Made by a program: the position numbers and the translations under genes
Notes under the pieces: model-generated
The model's input: the letters and a program-made list of their open reading frames with translations, nothing else
The model's database searches: none
What the model was told of the DNA's origin: nothing
In this document: positions 37,121-45,884 of the stretch, piece after piece
How the letters are laid out: each line of letters begins with the position of its first letter
Numbering within the stretch: the stretch's first letter is position 1
Source: Roseiarcus sp963737365
Lineage (GTDB): Bacteria > Pseudomonadota > Alphaproteobacteria > Rhizobiales > Beijerinckiaceae
Assembly: GCA_963737365.1 (NCBI GenBank)
Contig: CAVTSD010000001.1
Coordinates: 806,001-870,000, forward strand
Length of the DNA: 64,000 nt
Direction of reading: 5' to 3'

Positions 37121-40100
37121 ATGAACGCTTTCACCGATCTCTTCATCCGGCGCCCGGTGTTGGCGAGCGTCGTCAGCTTGCTCATTCTGCTCGTCGGCGG
37201 AATGGCGGCCTTCCGGCTTCAGGTAAGGCAATTTCCCGAGACCTCGAACACCACGATCACCATCACCACGACTTACCCAGGCGCAGCGGCCGACGTCATC
37301 AAGGGGTTTATCACGACCCCGATCGAGCAGGCCGTAGCGAGCGCCGAAGGCATCGACACGCTGGTCTCGACCTCGCAGCAGAACACGTCGACCATCACCC
37401 TCAATTTGCGGCTCGACGCCAATCCCGATCGCGCGATGGCGGACACTCTGTCCAAGGTCAATCAGGTGCGCGGTCTTCTGCCGCGCGACGCCAATGATCC
37501 GGTCGTGGTCAAGCAGACGGGCCAGGGCTTCGCGCTCATGTATCTGTCGTTCAACTCGGAGGTGATGACGCCGTCTCAGATCACCGACTATCTGACCCGC
37601 GTCGTCCAGCCGCGCCTGCAGACTGTGGATGGCGTCGCCAACGCGCAGATCCTTGGCGGCCAAACCTTCGCCATGCGCATCTGGCTCGATCCGACGCGTA
37701 TGGCGTCCCTCGGGGTGACCCCGAACGATGTGCGAGCGGCGCTCAATGCGAATAACTTCACCACCGCTGCCGGCGAGGTCAAAGGCGACTATACCCAGAT
37801 CAGCGTCAACGCGCTGACCTCGCTCGATAGCGCCAAGGCGTTCGGGCAGCTCGTGATCGCGGCGCACGGCGATGCGCTGGTGCGCCTCGGCGACGTTTCG
37901 AAAATCGATCTCGGACCGCAAAGCGTCAATTCGTCTTCGGTCTTCGACGGCCTCAAGGCGGTCTTCGTCGGCATCTATGGCACGCCGGAGGCCAATCCGC
38001 TGACGGTGATCAACGGCGTGCGCGCGATCATGCCGAGCATCCAGGAGCAGTTGCCGACCGGCTTGAGAGCTACGATCGCTTACGATTCGACCACTTTCAT
38101 CCGCGCCTCGATCTACGAGGTGGCGAAGACGCTGGCGGAAGCGGCGGCGATCGTGATCGTGGTGATCTTCCTTTTCCTCGGCAATCTGCGGTCGACCTTC
38201 ATTCCGATCGTCACCATCCCGCTTTCTCTCATCGGGGTGATGATCGCGCTGATGGCGCTTGGCTATTCGATCAATCTTCTCACGCTGCTGGCTCTCGTGC
38301 TCGGCATCGGCCTCGTGGTCGACGACGCAATTGTGGTGGTGGAGAACATTCACCGCCACATCGAGGAGGGCATGACGCCGTTCGATGCGGCGATTCGCGG
38401 CGCGCACGAGATCGCGCTGCCGATCATCGCCATGACCATCACGCTCGCCGCGGTCTATGCGCCGATCGGCTTTGTCTCTGGCGTCACTGGGGTTCTGTTT
38501 CGCGAATTCGCCTTCACGCTGGCGGGGGCCGTCATCGTGTCCGGCTTCATTGCGCTGACGCTCTCGCCCATGATGTGCTCAAAGCTGCTGAGCCGAGAAA
38601 AGAACGAAACCTGGTTCGCGCGGAAACTTGATAGTGCTTTCTTAAGCCTCCGCCGGGCTTACAAGCGTCGCCTCCACAGCTCGCTTAACTTCCGCGCCCT
38701 CACCATGCTGATCCTGGTCGGCGTGCTGGCGCTGACCGCCGTCATGTACGTCACGACGCCGCGAGAGCTCGCTCCGGAAGAGGACCAGGGCATTCTGCTC
38801 TCGCTGATCAAGACGCCGCAGGTCGCCAACCTCGACTATACCGAGCAAGCGACGAAGGCCCTGTATGACGGCGTGCGCGAGACGCCAGAGATCGCGCACG
38901 TTTTCACCATCAACGGCTCCGGCGGCGTCCGCAATGCCTTTGCCGGCTTTCTCCTCAAGCCCTGGGACGAGCGGAGCAAGACCCAGAAGCAGATCCTCGG
39001 TGAGCTTAGGCCGAAATTCCTCAGCGTTCCACAGGCGCAGGTGCAGGCGTTTTCGCCGCCCGCATTGCCCGGTTCGACCGGCGGCCCGCCGATGCAGTTC
39101 GTCATCCGCACCACCGGCGACTATACGACACTCGCGGATGTCGCGCTCAAAATGCAGCAAGCGGCCCAGGAAAGCGGCCTGTTCCTGTTCACCGACGTCG
39201 ACCTCAAATTCGATACGCCGCAGCTTGAGTTCAAGGTCGACGCCGACAAAGCCAACCGCATCGGCGTCAACATGTCCGATGTCGGCACGGCGCTGGCGAC
39301 CATGCTTGGCGGCAATTATGTCAATCTGTTCAGTCTCTATGGCCGCAGCTACCAGGTTATCCCCCAGGCGCCGCGCGAGTTCCGTTTCTCTCCCGCCTGG
39401 CTGACCCGGTATCAGGTGCGCACCACCAACGGCGAGCTTGTCCCGCTTTCGGCGGTGGCGACGGTCTCGGAAAACGTGCAGCCGAACGCGCTGACGAGCT
39501 TCCAGCAGCTCAATTCCGCCACCCTCTCGGGCGTTCCTTTTCCTGGACACACGCTGGGCGAAGCGCTCGATTTTCTGACCGCGAAATCGAAAGAGATTTT
39601 TCCGGAAGGCTACAGCTATGACTTCCAGGGCGATTCTCGGCAGTACGAGCAGGAGGGCAACGCGCTCGTCTACGTGTTCGTGTTCGCGCTCATCGTGATC
39701 TATCTCGTGCTGGCTGCGCAATACGAGAGCTTCCGCGATCCGCTAATCATTCTCATCGCTCTGCCGACCGCCTTGTTCGGCGCGCTCTTGCCGCTCAATG
39801 TCGGCGGCGTGCTCGGCTTCGCCAGCATCAACATCTATTCGCAGATCGGCCTTGTCACACTGATCGGCCTCATCTCCAAGCACGGCATCCTGATGGTCGA
39901 TTTCGCCAACCGACTGCAGGAGAGCCACGGGCTCTCGCGGCGCGCCGCGATCGAGGAGGCCGCCGCCGTGCGGTTACGACCTATCCTGATGACGACCGCG
40001 GCGATGGTGGTCGGCATGGCGCCGCTCATCTTCGCCACTGGCGCCGGCGCCGTCTCGCGCTTCAACATCGGGGTCACCATTTTCTTCGGCATGGCGATAG

Positions 40101-40222
40101 GAACGCTGTTCACCCTGTTCGTCACCCCAGCCGTCTATACGTTCCTCGCCCGCGACCACGCAGCGCTGATGGCGAAAGAAAAGGCGCTCGGGCATCTCAA
40201 GGAGGAGGTCGAGGTCGGCTGA
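37121..40222 (+). CDS. RND multidrug-type efflux pump permease
   Basis: The 1033-residue inner-membrane pump has 12 hydrophobic helices and two large periplasmic loops, the AcrB/MexF layout. The N-terminus MNAFTDLFIRRPVLASVV and the GLVVDDAIVVVENIHRHIEEG segment, with the paired aspartates of the proton relay, are diagnostic of the HAE1 class. The second half has the LVTLIGLISKHGILMVDFAN helix and the RLRPILMTTAAMVVGMAPLI motif. It is driven by protons and exports hydrophobic compounds with the upstream adaptor. Length is normal and nothing is broken. Substrate unknown. Confidence 0.95.
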   Translation: MNAFTDLFIRRPVLASVVSLLILLVGGMAAFRLQVRQFPETSNTTITITTTYPGAAADVIKGFITTPIEQAVASAEGIDTLVSTSQQNTSTITLNLRLDANPDRAMADTLSKVNQVRGLLPRDANDPVVVKQTGQGFALMYLSFNSEVMTPSQITDYLTRVVQPRLQTVDGVANAQILGGQTFAMRIWLDPTRMASLGVTPNDVRAALNANNFTTAAGEVKGDYTQISVNALTSLDSAKAFGQLVIAAHGDALVRLGDVSKIDLGPQSVNSSSVFDGLKAVFVGIYGTPEANPLTVINGVRAIMPSIQEQLPTGLRATIAYDSTTFIRASIYEVAKTLAEAAAIVIVVIFLFLGNLRSTFIPIVTIPLSLIGVMIALMALGYSINLLTLLALVLGIGLVVDDAIVVVENIHRHIEEGMTPFDAAIRGAHEIALPIIAMTITLAAVYAPIGFVSGVTGVLFREFAFTLAGAVIVSGFIALTLSPMMCSKLLSREKNETWFARKLDSAFLSLRRAYKRRLHSSLNFRALTMLILVGVLALTAVMYVTTPRELAPEEDQGILLSLIKTPQVANLDYTEQATKALYDGVRETPEIAHVFTINGSGGVRNAFAGFLLKPWDERSKTQKQILGELRPKFLSVPQAQVQAFSPPALPGSTGGPPMQFVIRTTGDYTTLADVALKMQQAAQESGLFLFTDVDLKFDTPQLEFKVDADKANRIGVNMSDVGTALATMLGGNYVNLFSLYGRSYQVIPQAPREFRFSPAWLTRYQVRTTNGELVPLSAVATVSENVQPNALTSFQQLNSATLSGVPFPGHTLGEALDFLTAKSKEIFPEGYSYDFQGDSRQYEQEGNALVYVFVFALIVIYLVLAAQYESFRDPLIILIALPTALFGALLPLNVGGVLGFASINIYSQIGLVTLIGLISKHGILMVDFANRLQESHGLSRRAAIEEAAAVRLRPILMTTAAMVVGMAPLIFATGAGAVSRFNIGVTIFFGMAIGTLFTLFVTPAVYTFLARDHAALMAKEKALGHLKEEVEVG

Positions 40223-40265
40223 GGACGGGCGCCGAAAGCAGGTTGCATTTGGTCGAACCGCGATC

Positions 40266-40352
40266 GTCATCGCGAGCGATGCGAGGCAATATAGGGGAAC
40301 GCAGGGCGCCTCCGTTCTCTGGATTGCTTCGTCGCTGCGCTCCTCGCAATGA
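40266..40352. repeat. REP-like imperfect palindrome (dispersed intergenic repeat type)
   Basis: The left arm, GTCATCGCGAGCGATGCGAG at 40266-40285 continuing to GGCAAT, and the reverse complement of the right arm, which begins GTCATTGCGAGGAGCGCAGC, match imperfectly across about 40 bp each, with GGCGCC near the centre. Sequences with the CATTGCGAGGAGCGCAGCGA core are common dispersed elements in alphaproteobacterial and other genomes. Only one copy was seen here. Confidence 0.75.
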
Positions 40353-40446
40353 CAATTCATTTCAAACGCAGCAGCTCTTACGCTCGGCGCCCTGTCTGTC
40401 GAACGCGAACTGCATTTGGCTCCGAGAGGTTGAGGGTAGGGCGGGG

Positions 40447-40668
40447 CTACAATTGGTTGCAGAAAATCGGAAATTGAGTTAGGCTCGCCCCGATGAAGAA
40501 TCCTGCTGTTCCCCTTAACCCTGGGTCTTTCCAGCGAGGGCGGCGGTGAAAGCCACAAGAAATTTATTTTGCCGTTTATCGCGCGCAACCCATTGAAAAG
40601 GCTCGTTTCGCACGAAGGAATCCAAGGAAATCCAAGATAATCCAATGGGTAAAACCTAAGGTTTTGGC
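40447..40668 (+). repeat. Dispersed intergenic element, copy A
   Basis: It shares with copy B (46040-46285, opposite strand) several blocks in the same order: TTGCAGAAAA (40457-40466) with a following GAAATTGA; CCATTGA then CTCG and TTCG near 40590-40610; and the exact 17-mer ATCCAAGGAAATCCAAG (40620-40636). Copy A ends in a palindrome AAAACCTAAGGTTTT. It contains no gene. Overall similarity is partial, so the two are old relatives. Confidence 0.65.
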
Positions 40669-40749
40669 GGCAAAAGCGCGACCCGCCCAAACAATCCAAA
40701 TCGATCGATCTCGTATTATTACAAATTAATATTGTTTTACTCGCCCGAA

Positions 40750-41526
40750 TCACGTCGTTGGAGGCAGTCCGACCGCGAGCCGATCGATCAATGCCTTCAG
40801 CGTCGCGAAGGTTGAGGCGTCGGCCTCGCCGTCGACTAGCTCCGGTCGGAAGTGCCGCTGGAAGGCCGTGACCACCTGCCGCGTCTGGCGGTCGTAGACC
40901 CCGGTGAGTTCGACGCCATAGCCGTAGAGGGCGAGCATCGCCTGCAGCGCCCGAACCGGCGGGCCTTCCTCCTCGGCGCCGAAGAGCGGCGGCCCGGCGA
41001 GCGGGGCGGGCTCGGTCCAATGGCCGACGCCGTTCCGCCAAAGCGTAGCCCACGGAAACGCTTCGCCCGGATCGCGCTTGCGCGCCGGCGCGATGTCGGA
41101 ATGGGCGAGGACGCGCTCGGGCGCGATCGCCCAGCGCCTGCAAATGTCTCGCGCGAGCGCGATCGTCGCCTCGATCTGGCGGGCCGGAAAGGGCGGTGAG
41201 CCGCCCTCATGGCCGGGATTGACGATCTCGATCCCGATCGACGCCGAGTTCAGATCGGTTTCACCTTTCCATGATCCTCTGCCTGCATGCCACGCGCGAG
41301 CGTGCTCCGCGACCAGTTGGGCAATGGCGCCATCTTCCCAAACGAGATAATGCGCTGACACTTCGGCGAGGGGATCGGTCAGCGCCTTCAGCGCGGCCGC
41401 GCCCGTCGGCATGCCCGTATAGTGCAAGATGATGCAGTTAGGCTGGCCAAACCCGCGCCGTTCCCCGAAGTTCGGGGACGGCACGAGCCGAACGACGAGC
41501 GGGCTATCAGGAAATAAGGTGGTCAT
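40750..41526 (-). CDS. N-acetylmuramoyl-L-alanine amidase (AmpD-like) with peptidoglycan-binding domain
   Basis: The 258-residue enzyme has an amidase_2 domain (about 10-170) with zinc ligand His35 (Leu-His-Tyr-Thr), His142 (Ala-His-Ser-Asp) and Asp152, and Glu100 in the Gly-Ile-Glu-Ile segment. A C-terminal peptidoglycan-binding domain (about 185-245) has the ALQAMLALYGYGVELTGVYD and VVTAFQRHFRP motifs. It cuts the amide bond between MurNAc and L-Ala in wall recycling or turnover. No signal peptide is seen, as in cytosolic AmpD. ATG 41526 gives a standard length. Confidence 0.9.
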   Translation of the reverse strand: MTTLFPDSPLVVRLVPSPNFGERRGFGQPNCIILHYTGMPTGAAALKALTDPLAEVSAHYLVWEDGAIAQLVAEHARAWHAGRGSWKGETDLNSASIGIEIVNPGHEGGSPPFPARQIEATIALARDICRRWAIAPERVLAHSDIAPARKRDPGEAFPWATLWRNGVGHWTEPAPLAGPPLFGAEEEGPPVRALQAMLALYGYGVELTGVYDRQTRQVVTAFQRHFRPELVDGEADASTFATLKALIDRLAVGLPPTT

Positions 41527-41609
41527 CGCCCGCGGCCGGAGCCGGGGGCGGGAGATGACAAGGCCGCGCCATGGCGAGAGCTAGCCATGGCGCGGGAGGC
41601 TTGGATTGA

Positions 41610-41906
41610 TCAATACCAGGCGCGGCAGACGCGGTGGCCGTAGCCGTCCCAGCCCCAGCGCGCACAGCGCCCGTGATAGCGAGGCGCCGTCACGGAGTTG
41701 CCGATCAGCGCGCCCGTGCCCGCGCCGATAATGCCGCCAGCAATAGCCCCGCCCGCGCTACCGCCAGTGAGCGCCGAACCGATCAGCGCGCCGCCTCCGG
41801 CGCCGAGCGCGCCGCCGACCAGCGTGCCCTGTTGCTGTTGGGGCGTGTAGCAGCCCGACACGGAAAGAGCGCTCACGAGCGCCAACGCGGTAAAACCTTT
41901 CTTCAT
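41610..41906 (-). CDS. Glycine-zipper lipoprotein, copy 1 of 3
   Basis: The 98-residue lipoprotein has a type II signal ending Val-Ser-Gly-Cys (Cys19), then CYTPQQQQG, a glycine-zipper segment (about 30-70, rich in GGALGAG and GGSAGGAIAGG) able to insert in membranes, and a C-terminal Arg/Trp-rich end. It is one of three tandem relatives. The longer open frame begins upstream, but the start at ATG 41906 or 41909 has an adjacent G-rich ribosome-binding site and a clean signal. Function unknown; such proteins resemble the OmpA-associated or YMGG-like envelope lipoproteins. Confidence 0.75.
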   Translation of the reverse strand: MKKGFTALALVSALSVSGCYTPQQQQGTLVGGALGAGGGALIGSALTGGSAGGAIAGGIIGAGTGALIGNSVTAPRYHGRCARWGWDGYGHRVCRAWY

Positions 41907-41925
41907 CATTCCCCCCCTTTTGGGT

Positions 41926-42225
41926 TCAATAGAACGCGGTGCAGACGCGATTGCCGTTATAGTCGTAGCCAAACTGCGCGCATCGGCCGCTCGGCTGCGG
42001 CGCCGTCACAGCGTTGCCAACTAAAGCGCCAGTCCCGGCCCCAATCAAGCCCCCGGCGATTGCGCCCCCCGCGCTGCCTCCGGAAACCGCCGAGCCTATC
42101 AATGCGCCCGTGCCCGCGCCGATCGCGCCTCCAGCGAGCGTGCCCGTCTGTTGCTGCGGCGTATAGCAGCCTGAGACAGAGAGCGCGCCAGCGAGCGCCA
42201 GCGCTAAAGCGAGAGTTTTTTTCAT
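41926..42225 (-). CDS. Glycine-zipper lipoprotein, copy 2 of 3
   Basis: The 99-residue lipoprotein has the signal MKKTLALALALAGALSVSGC (lipobox Ser-Val-Ser-Gly-Cys), followed by TPQQQTG, a glycine-zipper segment, and the C-terminal CAQFGYDYNGNRVCTAFY with a conserved cysteine pair. It is close to copies 1 and 3, and the C-terminal 10 residues (YDYNGNRVCTAFY) are shared with copy 3. It lies 19 bp upstream of copy 1. Confidence 0.78.
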   Translation of the reverse strand: MKKTLALALALAGALSVSGCYTPQQQTGTLAGGAIGAGTGALIGSAVSGGSAGGAIAGGLIGAGTGALVGNAVTAPQPSGRCAQFGYDYNGNRVCTAFY

Positions 42226-42239
42226 GTTCCCCTATTGCC

Positions 42240-42599
42240 TCAATAGAAAGCGGTGCACACGCGGTTGCCGTTGTAATCATACGCCCATTGGGCGCATCGC
42301 CGAGGCGGCGGCGGGGCGCCATAGTAACCCGGGGCCCCAGCATAGTAACCTGGGGGCCCTCCGTAGTAGCCCGGCCCAGGCGTCGCGGCCGAGCCAATGA
42401 GCGCTCCGGAGCCGGCGCCGATCGCTGCCCCCGCCAGGGCGCCGCCAGCGCTGCCGCCCGACACCGCTGAACCGATCAGAGCGCCCGTGCCCGCGCCGAG
42501 CGCGCCGCCCACAAGCGCGTTCTGCTGCTGGGGGGTCTCGCAGGCAGAGACAGATAAAGCGGCGCCCAACGCCAGCGAAAGCGCCAACATCGTCTTCAT
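42240..42599 (-). CDS. Glycine-zipper lipoprotein, copy 3 of 3
   Basis: The 119-residue lipoprotein has the signal MKTMLALSLALGAALSVSAC (Cys20), then ETPQQQN, a glycine-zipper segment, and an extra Pro-Gly-Tyr-Tyr-rich stretch (about 72-100) before the shared C-terminal end with the cysteine pair. The start at ATG 42599 is chosen because the long open frame to 42743 has no signal peptide until this Met. It is the first gene of the tandem set; the gaps are 14 and 19 bp, so they are probably one transcript. Confidence 0.76.
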   Translation of the reverse strand: MKTMLALSLALGAALSVSACETPQQQNALVGGALGAGTGALIGSAVSGGSAGGALAGAAIGAGSGALIGSAATPGPGYYGGPPGYYAGAPGYYGAPPPPRRCAQWAYDYNGNRVCTAFY

Positions 42600-42849
42600 G
42601 TGCTGCAAACTCCCGTCCATCGTCCCCAAAAAGGCCCGAAACTCGACTTCGTCGCGCCTCGAAGCCCTTAAACCGAAAAATGAGGCGGCGGAAGCGGATA
42701 TATTCCTGAACCCCACAGTCCCACAGTTCATGTGAACCCTCAATGAACTTGCGCAGCCATTGGTTCCGCGCCTAGCGCTCGGAATTCGTGCTAGAGCCGG
42801 TCCGATTCCACTTGACCGCCATCGCCCTGGCCTCCTATGCCCTCCTCCG

Positions 42850-43253
<404 letters not shown>

Positions 43254-43326
43254 CGTTTGCTTCGCTTATCGTCCAAACTTGGTTCATTACCCGCCCCGTG
43301 ACGCAAACGTCCAAACCCCAAAGGCA

Positions 43327-43896
43327 ATGATGCTCCGCGCCGAAAAAGTTGTTCCGGCCGGCCATTGGTCGGGCGCTCCGGCAGATACCGTCGTGCTCGA
43401 CTTCGATGAGCGCTATCGCCGGCGCGTCGCCATGACCGCAGTCGGCGGCCTCGAATTCCTGCTCGACTTGCCCGAAGCGACGATGCTGCGTGGAGGCGAC
43501 GGTTTGCGGCTTGAAGACGGCCGGTTGGTGGAAGTGGTCGCCGAGCCAGAACCGCTGGCAGAGATCCGCGCCGCTGACGCGCTCGCCCTGATCCGCGTCG
43601 CCTGGCATCTCGGCAACCGACATCTGCCGACCGAAATGACGTCGAAAGCGCTGCGCATCCGTCGCGATTCCGTCATCGAGGCGATGGCCGAAGGTCTCGG
43701 GGCGCGCGTGATCGCGCTCGAAGCGCCGTTCAATCCCGAAGGCGGCGCCTATGCGAAGGGCGACGGCGGCGCCCCCAGCTCTCACGGCCGCGGCCATGAC
43801 CATGATCATGATCATGGACACGCGCACGACCACGACCATCATCACAACCACGACCACGACCACGACCACGATCATGGTCACAGTCGCCGAGACTGA
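43327..43896 (+). CDS. ureE: Urease accessory metallochaperone UreE with His-rich tail
   Basis: The 189-residue nickel chaperone of urease has a peptide-binding N-terminal domain (1-70) and a metal-binding domain with WHLGNRHLPTE (93-103), whose final His is the usual Ni ligand. The C-terminal tail (about 153-186) is a long run of His with Asp and Gly, expected to hold several Ni ions. The start is ATG 43327 (a second ATG follows at once). Its end overlaps ureF by 23 bp. The ureEFG block is separated from ureDABC by about 36 kb. Confidence 0.93.
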   Translation: MMLRAEKVVPAGHWSGAPADTVVLDFDERYRRRVAMTAVGGLEFLLDLPEATMLRGGDGLRLEDGRLVEVVAEPEPLAEIRAADALALIRVAWHLGNRHLPTEMTSKALRIRRDSVIEAMAEGLGARVIALEAPFNPEGGAYAKGDGGAPSSHGRGHDHDHDHGHAHDHDHHHNHDHDHDHDHGHSRRD

Positions 43897-44569
43897 CCGC
43901 GGCGCGCTGCCGCTCCTGATCTGGCTCTCGCCGACGTTTCCGGTCGGCGCCTTTGCCTATTCGCACGGGCTCGAATGGGCGGTCGAGGCAGGCGACATAG
44001 CGGATGCGGCCTCGCTTCAGGGTTGGCTCGTCGATCTGCTCGAATTCGGCGCTCCGCGCTCGGACGCCGTCCTGTTCGCGGCCGCTTTCCGCGCCTCAGA
44101 GGCGGCCGATTGGGCGGAGCTCGCTGAGATCAACACGCTGGCGGTCGCGCTGACGCCTTCGGCCGAGCGGCGCCTGGAGACGACGGCGCAGGGGGCGGCT
44201 TTCGTCGCCGCCGCGCGCGCAGCTTGGGATTGCGAGCCGCTGCGTCGGCTTGAGCGAGCCGGGGGTAGCCGCATCGCCTATCCGGTCGCGGTCGCCGCAG
44301 CGGCGAGCGGGCACGCTCAGTCGCTTGACACAAGCATCGGAGCGTTCATCCTCACGCAAGTCGGCAATCTCGTGTCGGCGGCATTGCGGCTCGGTCCGAT
44401 CGGGCAGACGGACGGCCAGAGAATCCTGGCCGCCCTCGTGCCGCGCATTCGGGATCTCACGCGCGAAGCTCGAACGGCAGGCCTCGCTGGACTCGGGGGT
44501 TGCGCGTTCCGCTCCGACATCGCCGCCATGCGTCACGAGACACAATATTCGAGGCTGTTCCGGTCATGA
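43874..44569 (+). CDS. ureF: Urease accessory protein UreF
   Basis: The 231-residue helical chaperone acts as a GTPase regulator of UreG in urease activation. Recognisable segments are LLIWLSPTFPVGAFAYSHGLEWAVEAG (16-40 region, quoted in part: FPVGAFAYSHGLE) and the C-terminal RSDIAAMRHETQYSRLFRS. ATG 43874 is inside the last codons of ureE; this overlap region encodes His-rich sequence in one frame and the UreF start in the other. It overlaps ureG by 4 bp (ATGA). Confidence 0.92.
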   Translation: MVTVAETDRGALPLLIWLSPTFPVGAFAYSHGLEWAVEAGDIADAASLQGWLVDLLEFGAPRSDAVLFAAAFRASEAADWAELAEINTLAVALTPSAERRLETTAQGAAFVAAARAAWDCEPLRRLERAGGSRIAYPVAVAAAASGHAQSLDTSIGAFILTQVGNLVSAALRLGPIGQTDGQRILAALVPRIRDLTREARTAGLAGLGGCAFRSDIAAMRHETQYSRLFRS

Positions 44570-45219
44570 GCACGAACCAACAACCCCTTCGCGTCGGCAT
44601 CGGGGGCCCCGTCGGCTCCGGCAAGACGGCGCTCATGGAGCAGCTTTGCAAGCGGTTGCGCGATCAGCTCGAGATCGCCGCCATCACCAACGACATCTAC
44701 ACAAAGGAGGACGCCCGGATTCTGGTTGAGGCGGGCGCGCTCCCGCCCGAGCGCATCCTCGGCGTCGAAACCGGCGGGTGTCCGCACACGGCGATCCGCG
44801 AGGACGCCTCGATCAACCTCGCGGCGGTCTCGGAAATGCGCAAGCGGTTCGACAATCTCGATCTGATCCTCATCGAATCGGGCGGCGACAACCTTGCGGC
44901 GACCTTCTCGCCCGAGCTCGCCGATCTTACGATCTATGTTATTGACGTTTCCGGCGGCGAAAAAATACCGCGCAAAGGCGGCCCAGGCATAACGCGCTCG
45001 GACCTGCTCGTGATCAATAAGATCGATCTCGCGCCTTACGTGGGCGCCTCGCTCGAAGTGATGACCACCGATTCGCTCAGGATGCGCAGGGGCCGCCCAT
45101 TCGTGCTCGCGAACATGAAAATAGGGGAAGGGATGGAAGCGATCCTCGCCTTCCTGAGCCTGAAGGGCGGGCTCAAAATCGCCGAGCCTTGGGCATTAAT
45201 CGCGCCGGGACGGCCCTGA
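44566..45219 (+). CDS. ureG: Urease accessory GTPase UreG
   Basis: The 217-residue SIMIBI-class GTPase delivers nickel to urease. It has the P-loop GGPVGSGKT at 13-21, the dimer-interface nickel-binding Cys72-Pro73-His74 (GGCPHTAIRED), the IESGGDNLAATFSPEL switch and the guanine-specific Asn-Lys-Ile-Asp motif. Length is normal for the family. The last gene of the ureEFG block; the following TetR gene has its own promoter region. Confidence 0.96.
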   Translation: MSTNQQPLRVGIGGPVGSGKTALMEQLCKRLRDQLEIAAITNDIYTKEDARILVEAGALPPERILGVETGGCPHTAIREDASINLAAVSEMRKRFDNLDLILIESGGDNLAATFSPELADLTIYVIDVSGGEKIPRKGGPGITRSDLLVINKIDLAPYVGASLEVMTTDSLRMRRGRPFVLANMKIGEGMEAILAFLSLKGGLKIAEPWALIAPGRP

Positions 45220-45268
45220 CACGGAATCTTTAGGGTCTAGCGCGGTGGAACCTTGATGGCGCCCAGTC

Positions 45269-45283
45269 GTTCACAATGTGAAC
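45269..45283. promoter_or_regulatory. Perfect palindrome upstream of tetR-type gene, candidate operator
   Basis: GTTCACAATGTGAAC is a perfect 15-bp palindrome with 7-bp arms around a central A, 19 bp before the TetR-type start. TetR regulators usually bind such sites in their own promoter, so autoregulation is the likely reading. Confidence 0.6.
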
Positions 45284-45302
45284 GCGGATAGGCGAGGCTT
45301 GA

Positions 45303-45884
45303 ATGGATTCCATGCGTTCCTATCGACACGGGAACCTTCCGGTTGCGTTATTGGCGGCGGCTCGTGAGATTCTTGACGAGAACGGGTTGCAGGCGGTTGG
45401 CCTGCGCGAGACTGCCCGGCGCGTGGGCGTGTCGGCGACCGCCGCTTATCGCCATTTCACCAACAAGGAGGATCTCCTTGCTTCCGTCGCGGCCCAAGGT
45501 TTCCACGAGCTCGCTGCGGCGATGCAGGGCGCGACCCAGGGCGCCGATCCCCTCGTCCGAGGTGGTCTTGCCTATATCGAGTTCGCTAACCAGAACCGTG
45601 GCCTTTTTCGCCTCATGTTCGGGCCTGTTCTCGCCGAGCGCACGAAATATCCAGCACTCCAGTCGGCGAGCGCAGGGGTCGAGGCGATATTGGTGCGCGG
45701 CGTCACCGAGATCGATCCGCGGCCGATCAACGACAATCACGCGGCGCTAGCGGCCTGGGGCCTCGTGCATGGGCTCGCGCATCTGATTGTCGATGGCCTT
45801 TTTCCGGCGACGCATGTCGCCGTCCAGGCGGAGGAAATCCTCGCCAAAGTGAAATTCCCAGGACCAGGCTCTACGCCCTGCTGA
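45303..45884 (+). CDS. TetR/AcrR-family transcriptional regulator
   Basis: The 193-residue regulator has an N-terminal helix-turn-helix: LRETARRVGVSATAAYRHFT at about residues 35-54 is the recognition region, followed by Asn-Lys-Glu-Asp-Leu-Leu. The C-terminal ligand domain has a pattern (FANQNRGLFRLMFGP, then WGLVHGLAHLIVDGLF) like the WHG-type TetR C-terminal domain. A palindromic operator candidate lies just upstream. The target besides itself is unknown; the nearest genes are ureG and the ccrM region, neither an obvious efflux or catabolic partner. Confidence 0.9.
   Translation: MDSMRSYRHGNLPVALLAAAREILDENGLQAVGLRETARRVGVSATAAYRHFTNKEDLLASVAAQGFHELAAAMQGATQGADPLVRGGLAYIEFANQNRGLFRLMFGPVLAERTKYPALQSASAGVEAILVRGVTEIDPRPINDNHAALAAWGLVHGLAHLIVDGLFPATHVAVQAEEILAKVKFPGPGSTPC

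Larger units (their letters stand above)
40223..40749. other. 527-bp intergenic stretch with two repeat elements
   Basis: No gene is supported. It contains a REP-like inverted element (40266-40352) and one copy of a longer dispersed element (about 40447-40668), then an AT-rich stretch (40690-40742) before the amidase end. The small open frames have no family resemblance. Confidence 0.6.

Noticed and set aside
37055..38407. 450-codon minus-strand open frame opposite the RND pump
   Set aside because: Shadow of the pump gene, arginine- and histidine-rich nonsense composition.
43783..43896. Short direct repeats suggestive of a CRISPR or microsatellite
   Set aside because: They are His/Asp codons of the UreE tail; no spacer structure.
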